A stretch of 45,953 bases of DNA. Origin: an uncultured Clostridia bacterium (GTDB taxonomy: Bacteria > Bacillota > Clostridia > Oscillospirales > Oscillospiraceae). Shown here piece by piece: positions 1 through 8,831 of this stretch; within the stretch, counting starts at the first letter, position 1, and each line of letters begins with the position of its first letter. The notes below the pieces were generated by a model, which worked only from the letters and a program-made list of their open reading frames with translations, was not told the DNA's origin and did no database searches. The position numbers and the translations under genes were made by a program. The stretch is taken from assembly GCA_946628965.1 (NCBI GenBank), contig CAMOXI010000008.1, positions 1 through 45,953 on the forward strand. Reading direction: 5' to 3'.

Positions 1-51
1 CACCGCGATCAGCAGCCCGATGCAAAACCGCAGGAGAGGACGCTTTTTCAT
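1..51 (-). CDS. Start of an exported or membrane protein (partial)
   Basis: Only the first 17 codons lie in the window. The ATG at 51-49 is preceded by a GAGGTG ribosome site 6 bases upstream. The peptide begins MKKRPLLRFCIGLLIAV, a positively charged start followed by a hydrophobic stretch, as in a signal peptide or signal anchor. The gene runs off the left edge, so no function can be given. It reads away from the repeat-filled gap at 52-312. Confidence 0.6.
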   Translation of the reverse strand, partial: MKKRPLLRFCIGLLIAV

Positions 52-135
52 GGAAATCACCTCGTTGATCTTCATTGAGAATGGTGCGGCAGTTTACCGC
101 GCAGAGTGCAATCAAAAGCGTCTATGCTGGATACG

Positions 136-288
136 CATGGGGAGATTGTGAAGAGGGGATTGGTTATTCCCTCTTCACGTTCAATGATAGCAGGTATTGA
201 AACCGATTCAAGGTTTCAATACCTGCCCTTCTTCATCTCAACGTCTCGTTGAGATGAAGAAGGGCGGCGGCAACATGCCGCCGCCCTT
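136..288 (+). repeat. Dispersed multi-hairpin repeat, copy 1 (possible structured RNA)
   Basis: A conserved core (GCATGGGGAGA, then GATTGGTTATTCCCTC) forms a hairpin, GTGAAGAGG 148-156 with CCTCTTCAC 170-178, extended inward by GGAT/ATTC around a TGGTT loop with one G-T wobble. Further perfect stems follow: 15 bp at 190-204/212-226, 17 bp at 227-243/247-263, and 13 bp at 260-272/276-288. The same core with different but still complementary stem sequences recurs near 6148 and 26779. The last hairpin may also terminate the minus-strand gene ending at 313. No protein gene is seen in 52-312. Confidence 0.7.
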
Positions 289-312
289 CATGGGATTGCG
301 AAAGAGTTGTGA

Positions 313-702
313 TCAGGCCTTTTTCACGATGCCCGCGAAGGAAGCGATCAGGCTGAGAAGCCAGCCCGCGCAGGCGACGCCGACAAAGTGGAAGTACGGG
401 GTGATCGCGGACCACTGGTTCAGGCCGGCGTAAGCCAGGCCGATGTCATTGACCATGGGTCCGATGGAGACGGCGACGGCCGCCATCAGCAGGATGACAT
501 GGGCCGCGGCCAGAACATTGGCGATCTCCTTGCCCAGGGCGATCGCTGCGATGATGGCGCAGGCGCCGGCCACGATGGCCAGGATCAGGAAGGTGTTGAC
601 CTGGCTGGTCTGGACCAGCGCGTTCTTATACAGCACCAGGCCGACGATCGCAAGGACAGTGGAGAGGGCGATCAGGTAAAAACCAAAGGATGTTTTCTTC
701 AT
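313..702 (-). CDS. Small four-helix membrane protein
   Basis: About 129 residues with four predicted membrane segments (near residues 8-26, 37-55, 63-85 and 101-125) and a short charged tail ending KKA. I do not recognise a named family. Two ATGs are possible: 702 is chosen because the AAGGAGGA ribosome site (710-717) is 8 bases from it but only 2 bases from the ATG at 708. It lies 13 bases after the GH3 gene, whose 3' end overlaps this ribosome site, so the two form an operon and may be translationally coupled. GH3 is also membrane anchored, so this protein could assist its insertion or stability (inference only). Confidence 0.75.
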   Translation of the reverse strand: MKKTSFGFYLIALSTVLAIVGLVLYKNALVQTSQVNTFLILAIVAGACAIIAAIALGKEIANVLAAAHVILLMAAVAVSIGPMVNDIGLAYAGLNQWSAITPYFHFVGVACAGWLLSLIASFAGIVKKA

Positions 703-715
703 TTCCATGTCCTCC

Positions 716-3700
716 TTACTGTTCTTTCTTCTTGAAAAGCGGCAGGACGTACAGCACGACGGCCAGCGCGGTCAGCGCGCCGAAGCCGATGTCCAGACCC
801 TTGAGCGTCGCCTCCCACCACGGGGTCACGGGAACTACGCGGGTGTCGCTGGTCACGCCGTTCATAGTGTTGCAGTTTGCGAAGGTGTACAGGTCATACT
901 TGAGCATCTGCTTGAGTTCCTGCTGGAAGGCGGTATCCTTCTGGATCTTCTTCATGTTGTCGGCAGACAGGGGGGAGCCGATCACGGAATCCTGGTAGGC
1001 CGTGGAGGTCAGGCATCCGCCGCCGCCGGCGAAGGTCACGTCACGCCAGTTCATGTACTCGGGGCCGTTGATCATGTCGGTGACGACGTAGCCGGTGTAG
1101 CCCCACTCGTTGCGGAGGATCTCAGTAACAAGGCCGCGGTGCGCGCCGGAGTACACGGTACCCAGACGGTTGAAGGCGGTCATGACGCCCTGAGCATAGT
1201 TGCCGGACAGGCAGCCCTGGAAGCCTCTCAGCTCCATCTCGCGGGCGCCCTGCTCGGTGATGAAGGTGGAGGTACCGGAGCGGTTGGCCTCCTGATGGTT
1301 GAGCGCGAAGTGCTTGGGCTCCATCATCAGGCCCTTGCTGTGGCCACCCTTGCAGACGGCCACGCCCATGATGTTGGTGAGCATGGAGTCTTCGGAGTAG
1401 TACTCATGGTTGCGGGAGCAGTAGGTGGCGCGGTGGTTGTTCAGACCGGGTCCGAACAGGGAGGAGGCGTTGGCCCACAGGGAGTCCTCGCCGAAGAGCT
1501 CGCCCTCGCGCTCCACCAGCTCCTTGTTGAAGGTGGCAGCCACGACAGGCTCGGTGGGCATGACGGGCATCTGCCAGGTGGCGTACTCGTCGTCGGCAGA
1601 CACGTAGGTAGGCTCGTCAGCCTCGCTGGCGGTCCACATGGCGGCGTAGTTGGGCAGCTGGTCGGACACGAAGCCGATGGGGCCGTCATAGATGGCGACA
1701 GAGTGCAGGCCGATGGAGTCGATGGGATCGAAGTTGTCGCCGGCTTTTTCCATGAAGTTGACAGCTTCCTCGAGGGTGACGTTCTCAAGCAGGGTATCCC
1801 ACAGAGGATCGTCCAGCGCGACAGTGCCTGCGTAGTTGCCGTTATCGTCGGTGATGATCATGTCCACGAGGCGCATGCCGTTGTTGGCGCCCCAGGTGAG
1901 ACCCTCGCCGTTCTCGGTGAGCTCATAGTTCTGGTTCTTCAGGCCGACGAGCATCTCATCCGTGGCCTGGATGCCCCAGACGCCGCCCCAGCCCTTGCTC
2001 CAGTCGGAACGGGTGAAGTATTCGACGGAGCCGGGGATGAGCTTGTTCAGGTCGCCGTTCTGCAGCTGATTCTGCACGCCGACGGAGTAGGTCTCCACAT
2101 CCTGGGAGCCCACGGAAGCGGTCTTGACGGCGGCAGTGCTGATGACTTCGTAATCGCTGGTCTTGACCAGACCCTCTTCGCTGCCGGTCTTGACGGCCAG
2201 CACGTTGTTCAGCGCCTCATGGGCGCCGTTGCCGACGGCAAAGTAGTAGTCGCCGGAATCCAGGACCCAGGCGCCCTGGGTGCCGTCGGCCTTGACGACG
2301 TTCTCGTCGTAGCTGGCAACGTAACGGGCGTCGAAATCAACGGTAACGGTCTCGGAAGCGCCGGGCTCGAGAATACCGGTCTTGCCGAAGCCGACCAGCT
2401 GGATGGCGGCCTTCTCCAGCCCGCCCTGGGTGTAAGGAGACTGGACATAGAGCTGGACCGCGCTCTTGCCGGCCACGTCGCCGGTATTGGTGACCTTCAC
2501 AACGGCCTTGCTCTCGCCGCCGATGTTGAAGTCCACGCTCTCAAGCTCCTGCTCAAAGGTGGTGTAGGACATGCCGTAGCCGAAGGGGTAGGTGACTTCC
2601 TTGGCGTAATCCCAGGCGCCGGCGGAAGCAAAGCAGCCGGCGTCGGAAGCGGCGTTGCCCTGGCCGAGGACGGCGTCCTCGTAACGGGTCTCATAGTACT
2701 TGTAGCCGACGTAGATGCCCTCGTTCTCCACAATGTACCAGTTGCCCTTGTCGGTACCCGGATCAATGCCCTCATTGGTGTAGAAGAACAGACCGAAGTT
2801 CTGCATGGAGGGGGCGGAGGTGGAGTTGACGGCGTAGGTGTCGGCAATGTGGCCGGAGGGGTTCACGTTGCCGCACAGCACGTCAGCCACGCCGTAGAAG
2901 CCGTAGGCGCCGGGGAGACCGGCCCACAGGATGGCGGAGATGCCGGGGTCCTGCTTGAGCTCTTCAATCTCCATGGTCACGTCGGCGTTGATGACGACGA
3001 TGACCTTGCCGTTGGAGTTGGCTTTTGCCAGCTCGATCATGGCGCGCTCGTTGTCGGACAGGCCCAGCGGACGCTCAAAGTTGTCGCCGTTGGGGTCCTT
3101 CATGGTGCTGACCGCGTAGTCAGAGGCCTCGGAGCTGTCGCGGGAGAGGAAGATGACGGCGGCGGTGTCCTTCGCGGAGGCGAGGACGTCCTCGTCATAC
3201 TTGTCCGCGGGCAGCTCGCCGATGATGTAGCTGTCGGCAGTCTCAAACATGGGCCAGAACACGGGGATCAGGCTGTGGCCGGGGACTTCCTGGCCGAAGA
3301 AGGCAGCCTTGCGGTAGAAGGCGGAGGCCACGTCGCTCTGGTAGAGTTTGAGCATGTCCTCATTGATGGCAAAGCCGCGGTCCTTCATGGCGTCGATCAG
3401 GGTGATGGTCTGCTGACCGGCCTCGTAGTTGACGGAGACCGTGGAGCCGATCAAACCGCCAAAGGTGGGCGCCAGGCTGTTCAGGCCCCAGATGGTGACC
3501 TTGTCGCTGGTGCTCAGGGGCAGGGCACCGTCGTTCTTGAACAGGACGGAGCCCTCCTGGGAGATCTCGACGGCAAGGGCCTCCTTGGCGTCGATGACTT
3601 CCTTCAGGGAGCCGAACTCGGATTCAAAATAGATGCCGTCGCCGCCTTCGCCGGTCTTCTCCACCTTGTAGCTGGTGGTGCCGAGGAAGGAGTTGATCTT

Positions 3701-3805
3701 ACCTGCGTTGGCCTGGGCGATGCCGGTGGCATACATGCTCAGCACGAACAGCGAAGCAAGCAGTACCGCGAGACCGCGTCTCAGGCCCAATTTGGGTTTC
3801 TTCAT
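716..3805 (-). CDS. Membrane-anchored glycoside hydrolase family 3 with permuted domain order
   Basis: 1029 residues. It starts with a basic segment and a membrane helix (residues 10-30) and ends with a second helix (about 999-1021) followed by FKKKEQ. The alpha/beta sandwich domain normally found at the C-terminus of GH3 comes first (from about residue 83), then a fibronectin-III-like domain (about 424-510), then the TIM-barrel-like catalytic domain. The barrel contains KHFALNHQE (about 831) and VVTDM with the likely nucleophile Asp910. Swapped domain order is known from Ruminococcus albus and Butyrivibrio fibrisolvens beta-glucosidases. It probably releases sugars from beta-glucosides or xylosides at the cell surface; the exact substrate cannot be read from the sequence. 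AAAGGAGGAACACA precedes the ATG. First gene of an operon with the small membrane protein. Confidence 0.9.
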   Translation of the reverse strand: MKKPKLGLRRGLAVLLASLFVLSMYATGIAQANAGKINSFLGTTSYKVEKTGEGGDGIYFESEFGSLKEVIDAKEALAVEISQEGSVLFKNDGALPLSTSDKVTIWGLNSLAPTFGGLIGSTVSVNYEAGQQTITLIDAMKDRGFAINEDMLKLYQSDVASAFYRKAAFFGQEVPGHSLIPVFWPMFETADSYIIGELPADKYDEDVLASAKDTAAVIFLSRDSSEASDYAVSTMKDPNGDNFERPLGLSDNERAMIELAKANSNGKVIVVINADVTMEIEELKQDPGISAILWAGLPGAYGFYGVADVLCGNVNPSGHIADTYAVNSTSAPSMQNFGLFFYTNEGIDPGTDKGNWYIVENEGIYVGYKYYETRYEDAVLGQGNAASDAGCFASAGAWDYAKEVTYPFGYGMSYTTFEQELESVDFNIGGESKAVVKVTNTGDVAGKSAVQLYVQSPYTQGGLEKAAIQLVGFGKTGILEPGASETVTVDFDARYVASYDENVVKADGTQGAWVLDSGDYYFAVGNGAHEALNNVLAVKTGSEEGLVKTSDYEVISTAAVKTASVGSQDVETYSVGVQNQLQNGDLNKLIPGSVEYFTRSDWSKGWGGVWGIQATDEMLVGLKNQNYELTENGEGLTWGANNGMRLVDMIITDDNGNYAGTVALDDPLWDTLLENVTLEEAVNFMEKAGDNFDPIDSIGLHSVAIYDGPIGFVSDQLPNYAAMWTASEADEPTYVSADDEYATWQMPVMPTEPVVAATFNKELVEREGELFGEDSLWANASSLFGPGLNNHRATYCSRNHEYYSEDSMLTNIMGVAVCKGGHSKGLMMEPKHFALNHQEANRSGTSTFITEQGAREMELRGFQGCLSGNYAQGVMTAFNRLGTVYSGAHRGLVTEILRNEWGYTGYVVTDMINGPEYMNWRDVTFAGGGGCLTSTAYQDSVIGSPLSADNMKKIQKDTAFQQELKQMLKYDLYTFANCNTMNGVTSDTRVVPVTPWWEATLKGLDIGFGALTALAVVLYVLPLFKKKEQ

Positions 3806-4000
3806 TGTGTTCCTCCTTTTACTTTTTACTTTCCTGCGCAGGGATTATACATGCGCCAGATAGTTGCAGATATTCTATCACAGTATTACAAAATTGTAAA
3901 TTCCGCCGCCGTCGGTTTTCACATCTTGACCGAATGATCGGACTCTTTTTTGTGCAATAAGCTCAAGGGAAAACTGGGAAACATTGAAAAGAGAAAGAAA

Positions 4001-4032
4001 ATCCACCGCCTGTGAAAAAACAAGCGGTGGAT
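4001..4032 (-). terminator. Rho-independent terminator of the GH42 gene
   Basis: A 9-bp perfect stem (ATCCACCGC 4001-4009 with GCGGTGGAT 4024-4032), followed on the minus strand by TTTTCTTTCTC. It lies just after the GH42 stop codon. The rest of 3806-4036 is AT-rich and should hold the GH3 promoter; I see no gene there. Confidence 0.8.
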
Positions 4033-4036
4033 CGTG

Positions 4037-6052
4037 TTAGTTCAGTTGATAGACGGCAACGCCGAAGGCGGGCAGAGCCTGCACACCGCTGCAGTCGGCG
4101 CCGGCGCAGAGCTCCCGGGCGGGGACGCGCAGCGTAAGCGTCTGCGTTTCCTGCGTGTAATTGAGGGCGAAGAGGAAGCGCCGCCCGTCCTTCTCGCGCA
4201 GCACCAGCTGCAGCTCCTCCGGGGCGGAGATCCAGCGGGCGAAGGGCTCCTCAATACCCAGGCGGCGGAAGAGGCGGCGGGCGGTATCCCGGGAGAAGGC
4301 GCTGCCCAGATGGAGGCAGCGGCCCTTGCCGAGGTGTTTCTCCGTCAGCACCGGCTCACCCGCGTAATAGCTCGTGCGATAGCGCTCCAGCACCTCGGTG
4401 CCCTCCAGCGCGTTCAGCACGTCGTGGAAGACGGGGTAATCCGGGTCCGCGTCTTCCGCGGGGGAGACGAAGCTGAAGTCACTGACCTCGGTGCCGGTCA
4501 CTTCCCGCAGCGGCCCGGGCTGCACCAGCATGGGGAAGCGCCCGTGCATGTCCTTGAGCCCCGCGCGGCAGCCCAGCACCAGCGCGCCGCCCTGCTCCAC
4601 ATAGGCCTTCAGCAGATCCGCCCGCTGTTCGTTCATCAGCATCGGATGGGGGTAGAAGAGCGCCGGGTACTTCCGCAGCGCGTCAAAGCTCGTCTCGTCA
4701 TTGAGATACAGCACGTCATAGGGCGTGTGGCTCAGCTCGGCCGCGGCGAAGATCTCCTTCTCGCTGTGGGAGGCGATGCGGGCATGCCAGCGGTCGGCGC
4801 GGCAGTCAAACTCGTTGTCGCAGTCCTTCACCAGGGCGAAGGCGGCCACGTTCTCCGCCCCGCACACGGGTGCGATCTTCCGAAGCGCCTCGCCGAAGTC
4901 CCGCACTTCGCGCAGCTTGCGGTTGTCCCGGTTGTCGTAGTCCAGGATGCCGTGCCAGTAGATCTCGGTGCCGAAGGGCGCGGTGCGCCAGCGGAAGAAG
5001 GAGACGAAGTCCGCCCCCTGCGAAACGCTCTGCATGGCCCAGAGCTTGAGCTGCCCGGGCCGGGGGGCCGGCATCTCCATGCGGTTGGCCCAGCCGCCCG
5101 CGCCGGACTGCTGCTCCATGATGCCGAAGTGGGGGCAGACCGCGCGGCTCTCAATGAGGTTGCGGGTCCACTTGCGGTCGTTGAGATCCGTGCTGTGTTT
5201 GGGATCGCGATCCAGACCCAGGGCAAAGTCCGGGTAGGAGTCGTAGGTGTAGACGTCCAGCGCCTCGCGCATCAGCTTCTGATTGTCCAGGTTGCCGAAG
5301 AGGCCGTTGGTGGTGATGAAGTCGCCGGGCTTCTTGTGCTGCCGCAGGATCTCCGCCTGCATCGCTGCAAAGCGGACGCAGCTTTCGGACACGAAGCGGG
5401 AGTAGTCCAGCAGCATGCCGGGGTTGTAGCCGCCATTTAATACCGGGCGCGGGGTATAGATCTGCTCCCAGGCGGTCACGATCTGGCTCCAAACCACGGT
5501 GCCCCAGGCGACGTTCAGCGCGTCCAGCGTGCCGTACTTCTCGCGCAGGAAGCGGCGGAAGGCGGCGTTGTCCGCCTCAGAATGGAACTCGTCGGTCTCG
5601 CAGTTGAGCTCGTTGTCGATCTGCCAGCCCACGACGGCGGGGTGCTGCCCCCAGCGGGCGGCCATCTGCTCCACGATCCGGCTGCAGAGCCGCTGATAGA
5701 CCGGGGAATTATAATTGTAGTGCCGCCGCGCGCCGTGGCGCAGGAGCGTCCCGTCCGTCAGGGCGTTGAGGGCCTCCGGGTATTTCTCGGTGAGCCAGAC
5801 CGGCGGCGTGGCCGTGGGCGTGCCGAGGATGACCTGCATGCCCTTTTCGGCGCAGAGGGCGAGGAAGTCGTCAAAGAGGGCAAAATCGAAACGGCCCTCC
5901 TCCGGCTCCAGCAGGGCCCAGGCAAATTCCGCCACGCGCACGGTGTGGATCCCGACGGCCAGCATCCGCTCCAGGTCGCTCTCCCAGAGCTCCCGGGGCC
6001 AGTGCTCCGGGTAGTAGCAGGTTCCCATCTCATAGTTTTTCCAGGCGTACAT
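4037..6052 (-). CDS. Beta-galactosidase, glycoside hydrolase family 42
   Basis: 671 residues, the usual GH42 length, with no signal peptide, so probably cytoplasmic. The N-terminus MGTCYYPEHWP, then VRVAEFAW and LGTPTATPP, are typical of the GH42 barrel. The acid/base is probably Glu148 in GWQIDNEL and the nucleophile Glu313 in FGIMEQQ. The glutamine-amidotransferase-like trimerisation domain and a small C-terminal beta domain follow. It should hydrolyse terminal beta-galactosides such as plant or host galacto-oligosaccharides. GGAGGTACCG precedes the ATG. It is a single-gene unit, divergent from the DUF3737 operon across a 396-base gap, with its own terminator at 4001-4032. Confidence 0.95.
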   Translation of the reverse strand: MYAWKNYEMGTCYYPEHWPRELWESDLERMLAVGIHTVRVAEFAWALLEPEEGRFDFALFDDFLALCAEKGMQVILGTPTATPPVWLTEKYPEALNALTDGTLLRHGARRHYNYNSPVYQRLCSRIVEQMAARWGQHPAVVGWQIDNELNCETDEFHSEADNAAFRRFLREKYGTLDALNVAWGTVVWSQIVTAWEQIYTPRPVLNGGYNPGMLLDYSRFVSESCVRFAAMQAEILRQHKKPGDFITTNGLFGNLDNQKLMREALDVYTYDSYPDFALGLDRDPKHSTDLNDRKWTRNLIESRAVCPHFGIMEQQSGAGGWANRMEMPAPRPGQLKLWAMQSVSQGADFVSFFRWRTAPFGTEIYWHGILDYDNRDNRKLREVRDFGEALRKIAPVCGAENVAAFALVKDCDNEFDCRADRWHARIASHSEKEIFAAAELSHTPYDVLYLNDETSFDALRKYPALFYPHPMLMNEQRADLLKAYVEQGGALVLGCRAGLKDMHGRFPMLVQPGPLREVTGTEVSDFSFVSPAEDADPDYPVFHDVLNALEGTEVLERYRTSYYAGEPVLTEKHLGKGRCLHLGSAFSRDTARRLFRRLGIEEPFARWISAPEELQLVLREKDGRRFLFALNYTQETQTLTLRVPARELCAGADCSGVQALPAFGVAVYQLN

Positions 6053-6147
6053 CGGTACCTCCGAATATCATGGCCTTCGCCATGTTGTTGTCAAAAGAAG
6101 AGTATACCAGACTGCAGACATACTCATGCAACAGAAGCAGGACACGC

Positions 6148-6325
6148 ATGGGGAGAGCGCGAGAGGAAGATTCCCCCGGCGGGGGAAATGTCCGCGAAGC
6201 GGACAAAAGGGGGGAGGAGATTGGTTATTCCCTCTCGCGTTTAATATCCTCACAAATGAGAACCTTTTCGGGAGTTCTCATTTGTGATACTCAAGGTGTC
6301 GACACTTTGTTGGCGCATTGAGTAT
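6148..6325 (+). repeat. Dispersed multi-hairpin repeat, copy 2 (possible structured RNA)
   Basis: Same core as copy 1: GCATGGGGAGAG, closing stem CGCGAGAGG 6158-6166 with CCTCTCGCG 6231-6239, and GATTGGTTATTCCCTC. This copy has two extra hairpins inside the first stem: TTCCCCC/GGGGGAA (6171-6187) and TGTCCGC/GCGGACA (6190-6204). Downstream stems are 14 bp (6250-6263/6274-6287) and an outer 8-bp stem (6287-6294/6318-6325) extended by several G-T wobbles. It occupies most of the non-coding gap 6053-6448. Confidence 0.7.
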
Positions 6326-6382
6326 ATCATGTTTTCGGGGAAAAACAACTCACTCGTGCCGCAAAAGCGTACAAAACTTTAT

Positions 6383-6411
6383 TTGCACTTTCTCCTGGGA
6401 TGAACTATACT
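6383..6411 (+). promoter_or_regulatory. Promoter of the DUF3737-DUF1349-macro operon
   Basis: TTGCAC (6383-6388), 17-base spacer, TATACT (6406-6411). It lies 37 bases before the first start codon. Confidence 0.65.
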
Positions 6412-6448
6412 GATTCAGATAGAATCGAATAAGCAAAGGAGTATACAG

Positions 6449-7282
6449 ATGACCCTGATCCGCGATCAAGTTTTTGACGAAGAGAGAGCCCTGTACGGCA
6501 GCCGGGGCGTGGAGCTTGTGAACTGCCGCTTTGACGGCCCGGCTGACGGGGAGAGCGCCCTGAAGGAATGCCGGGACGTGAAGGTGCAGGACTGTTACTT
6601 TAACCTGCGCTATCCCTTCTGGCACGTGACGAACCTGGAGATCGAAGGCAGCGAGCTCACGCCGCTCTGCCGCGCCGCCCTGTGGTACACGGAAAATGTT
6701 AGCATCCGCAATACGAAGCTGCACGGCATCAAGGCCCTGCGCGAGTGCGCGGAGGCCAGGCTGGAGGGCTGCGACATTGTCTCGCCCGAGTTCGGCTGGT
6801 CCGTGCGCGGGGTGGAGATGAAGGACTCCCACGCCGAGAGCGAGTATTTCATGCTGCGCTCCGAGCGCCTGCACTTTGACCATGTGTCCCTTAAGGGCAA
6901 GTATTCCTTCCAGTACATCACGGACTCCGTGTTTACAAACTGCGACTTTGACACCAAGGACGCCTTCTGGCACGCAAAGAACGTGGTCATCCGCGACAGC
7001 GTGGTGAAGGGGGAGTACCTGGCCTGGTACTGCGAAAACGTGACCTTCGAAAACTGCACCCTGATCGGCACCCAGCCCCTCTGCTACTGCAAGGGTCTGA
7101 AGCTCATAAACTGCCGCATGCTCGACACCGACCTCTCCTTTGAAAAGTCCGAGGTGGAGGCCACGCTGCTTTCCCCCATCGACAGCATCAAGAACCCCCG
7201 CAGCGGCTGCATCCGCGTGCCGGCGGTGGGGGAGATCATCAGGGACGATCCGGAGAGCGCGGGGGAGATCCTCGTCGGCTGA
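6449..7282 (+). CDS. DUF3737 family protein, right-handed beta-helix
   Basis: 277 residues built from imperfect repeats of about 20 residues with regular hydrophobic, Cys and Asn positions (for example NCRFDG, GCDIVS, NCDFDT, ENCTLIG). This is the pattern of a right-handed parallel beta-helix and matches the conserved DUF3737 family, often called hydrogenase-like by automatic annotation without support. No signal peptide, so probably cytosolic. AAAGGAGTATACAG precedes the ATG. First gene of a three-gene operon; 39 bases separate it from the next gene. The biochemical function is unknown. Confidence 0.85.
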   Translation: MTLIRDQVFDEERALYGSRGVELVNCRFDGPADGESALKECRDVKVQDCYFNLRYPFWHVTNLEIEGSELTPLCRAALWYTENVSIRNTKLHGIKALRECAEARLEGCDIVSPEFGWSVRGVEMKDSHAESEYFMLRSERLHFDHVSLKGKYSFQYITDSVFTNCDFDTKDAFWHAKNVVIRDSVVKGEYLAWYCENVTFENCTLIGTQPLCYCKGLKLINCRMLDTDLSFEKSEVEATLLSPIDSIKNPRSGCIRVPAVGEIIRDDPESAGEILVG

Positions 7283-7321
7283 ATCAATAGGCCCGAAATC
7301 CGGGCAGAAAAGGAGAACGCC

Positions 7322-7924
7322 ATGAACCTGCACGGCCTGCAATGGACCCGGGAGCCCGCCGCCTTCACGATCGGCGAAGACAGCGTTACGATCACCACCG
7401 CCCCGCACACCGACCTCTGGCAGCGCACCTATTATCACTTCCGCAACGACAACGCGCCCGTTCTGCAGATGGAGACGGAGGAGAAGTTCTTCAGCTTCAT
7501 CGTGAAGACCGACTTCACCGGCAGCCACACCCGCTTCGACCAGTGCGGCATCGTGCTGTATCTGGACAGCGAAAACTGGCTCAAGGGCTCGGTGGAGTAT
7601 GAAAACGCGGCGTTCCAGCACCTGGGCAGCGTGGTCACGAACCACGGCTATTCCGACTGGGCCACCACCGAGATCCCCGCCAGCGTAAAGCACATGTGGT
7701 ATCGCCTGAGCCGCCGGGAGGACGACTACTGCATCGAGTGCTCCGAGGACGGCGTCCGTTTCCGGCAGATGCGCGTCTGCCACCTGTGGGAGGGCGCGGG
7801 GAAGATCCGTTTTGGGATCTACGCCTGCTCGCCGGAGGAATCCTCTTTCACGGCGGTGTTTACGGACATGAAGATCACCGAATGCGCCTGGAAGGCCCAC
7901 GACGGCCAGCAGCCGGACGAATAA
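7322..7924 (+). CDS. DUF1349 concanavalin-like protein
   Basis: 200 residues, all-beta, without a signal peptide. It has the hallmarks of DUF1349 proteins: an N-terminal LQWTREP, FSFIVKTDFTGSHTRFDQCGIVLYLD in the centre with a WLKGSVEYEN segment, and FGIYACSPE near the end. These fold like concanavalin/laminin-G lectins and some bind or trim glycans. Whether it binds sugar is not shown by the sequence. AAAAGGAG precedes the ATG. Middle gene of the operon; the GH42 enzyme next door makes a carbohydrate role plausible (inference). Confidence 0.85.
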   Translation: MNLHGLQWTREPAAFTIGEDSVTITTAPHTDLWQRTYYHFRNDNAPVLQMETEEKFFSFIVKTDFTGSHTRFDQCGIVLYLDSENWLKGSVEYENAAFQHLGSVVTNHGYSDWATTEIPASVKHMWYRLSRREDDYCIECSEDGVRFRQMRVCHLWEGAGKIRFGIYACSPEESSFTAVFTDMKITECAWKAHDGQQPDE

Positions 7925-7961
7925 GCATTCCCGGCCGATTTCACAAACCGCGGAGGCTGCC

Positions 7962-8669
7962 ATGTCTTACACCGTCACAAGGGACGATATTCTGAACATC
8001 GAGGCGGAGGCCGCGGTGGTCTGCGTGGAGATCTCGCTGACCGCGTCGGACGCGCCCTCCTGCCGCCGCCTGAGCGAGGCGGGCGGGGAAGAGCTGGCTT
8101 CGGCCATCCGGCGGCAGGGCTTCCTCCCGGTGGGAAGCTGCGCCGCCGTCGAGATCCCGGCGCTCCCGTACCGGCAGATCCTGCTCTGCGCCGCGCCCCG
8201 CTGGTGCGCGGGCAAGTCCAACGAGCTGCTGATTCTCCACCGCTGCTATCAGAATCTCTTCGCCCTCTGTGAAGAGCGGGGGTTGCGCAGCGTCGTGACG
8301 CCCTTCCTCAGCGCCGACTACTACCGCTATCCGCGGGATGAGGCCGTGCGCATCGCCCTGGTCGAGGCCGGAAATACCGATCTGCAGGTCACCTTCACTG
8401 CCGATACGGAGGAGCTTCTGGCCCTCAGCCGCACGAAGTTCCGCAAGCCCGAGATCGTCTCCTACATCGGCTGGTACCGGGATCACGCGATCTTTGAGCT
8501 GGACGACGGGCACTATGTCCGCGTCGATCTGCGGCCGGAGAAGCGGGACGTGGCGCCCATCCCCTATTTTGAAGCCTGCTTCCGCACGGGGAACAACCCC
8601 CTGCAGGAGCCGCTGCCGCCCGCGGAGATCGCGCGGCTCAAACAGATCTACCGGGAGACCGACTGGTAA
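7962..8669 (+). CDS. Macro-domain-like protein
   Basis: 235 residues. The opening ITRDDILNIEAEAAVV-like segment (here VTRDDILNIEAEAAVV) matches the start of macro domains, which bind ADP-ribose and can remove ADP-ribose or O-acetyl-ADP-ribose. The middle keeps the alpha/beta pattern (ILLCAAPRW, LRSVVTPFLSADYYRYP). The usual NAAN motif is replaced by CVEISLT and the glycine-rich loop is weak, so it may bind rather than hydrolyse its ligand. The last 70 residues (SYIGWYRDHAIFELDDGHY onward) are an extra domain I do not recognise. Third gene of the operon, 37 bases after DUF1349; its stop codon overlaps the terminator. Confidence 0.7.
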   Translation: MSYTVTRDDILNIEAEAAVVCVEISLTASDAPSCRRLSEAGGEELASAIRRQGFLPVGSCAAVEIPALPYRQILLCAAPRWCAGKSNELLILHRCYQNLFALCEERGLRSVVTPFLSADYYRYPRDEAVRIALVEAGNTDLQVTFTADTEELLALSRTKFRKPEIVSYIGWYRDHAIFELDDGHYVRVDLRPEKRDVAPIPYFEACFRTGNNPLQEPLPPAEIARLKQIYRETDW

Positions 8670-8712
8670 AGCACAGGGGCTGTGAAATATTATTTCACAG
8701 CCCCTGTGCTTT
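8668..8712. terminator. Perfect 45-bp palindrome, probable bidirectional terminator
   Basis: 22-bp perfect arms (8668-8689 and 8691-8712) around a single central T, starting inside the stop codon of the macro gene. It is followed by T-rich TTTGAGTTTTGAG. The region to 8796 holds short repeats of TTGAGTAT and an inverted CAAAACTCAAAACT, and no gene. Confidence 0.75.
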
Positions 8713-8796
8713 GAGTTTTGAGTATTGAGTATTGAGCACTTCCCCAAAAGGGATTCCGCGTCTCCTCAAAACGCAGCACGCAAAACTCAAAACTTA

Positions 8797-8821
8797 CGGG
8801 GATGTGATCGACACATCCCCG
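8797..8821 (-). terminator. Terminator of rsmE
   Basis: 10-bp stem CGGGGATGTG (8797-8806) with CACATCCCCG (8812-8821). On the minus strand it is followed by TAAGTTTTGAGTTTTG. It lies 10 bases after the rsmE stop. Confidence 0.75.
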
Positions 8822-8831
8822 CAGGCGTTGT

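Noticed and set aside
707..3937. A 1076-codon open frame on the plus strand
   Set aside because: It is the antisense of the GH3 gene; it is Gly/Val/His-rich without domains and arises from strong GC bias at third codon positions.
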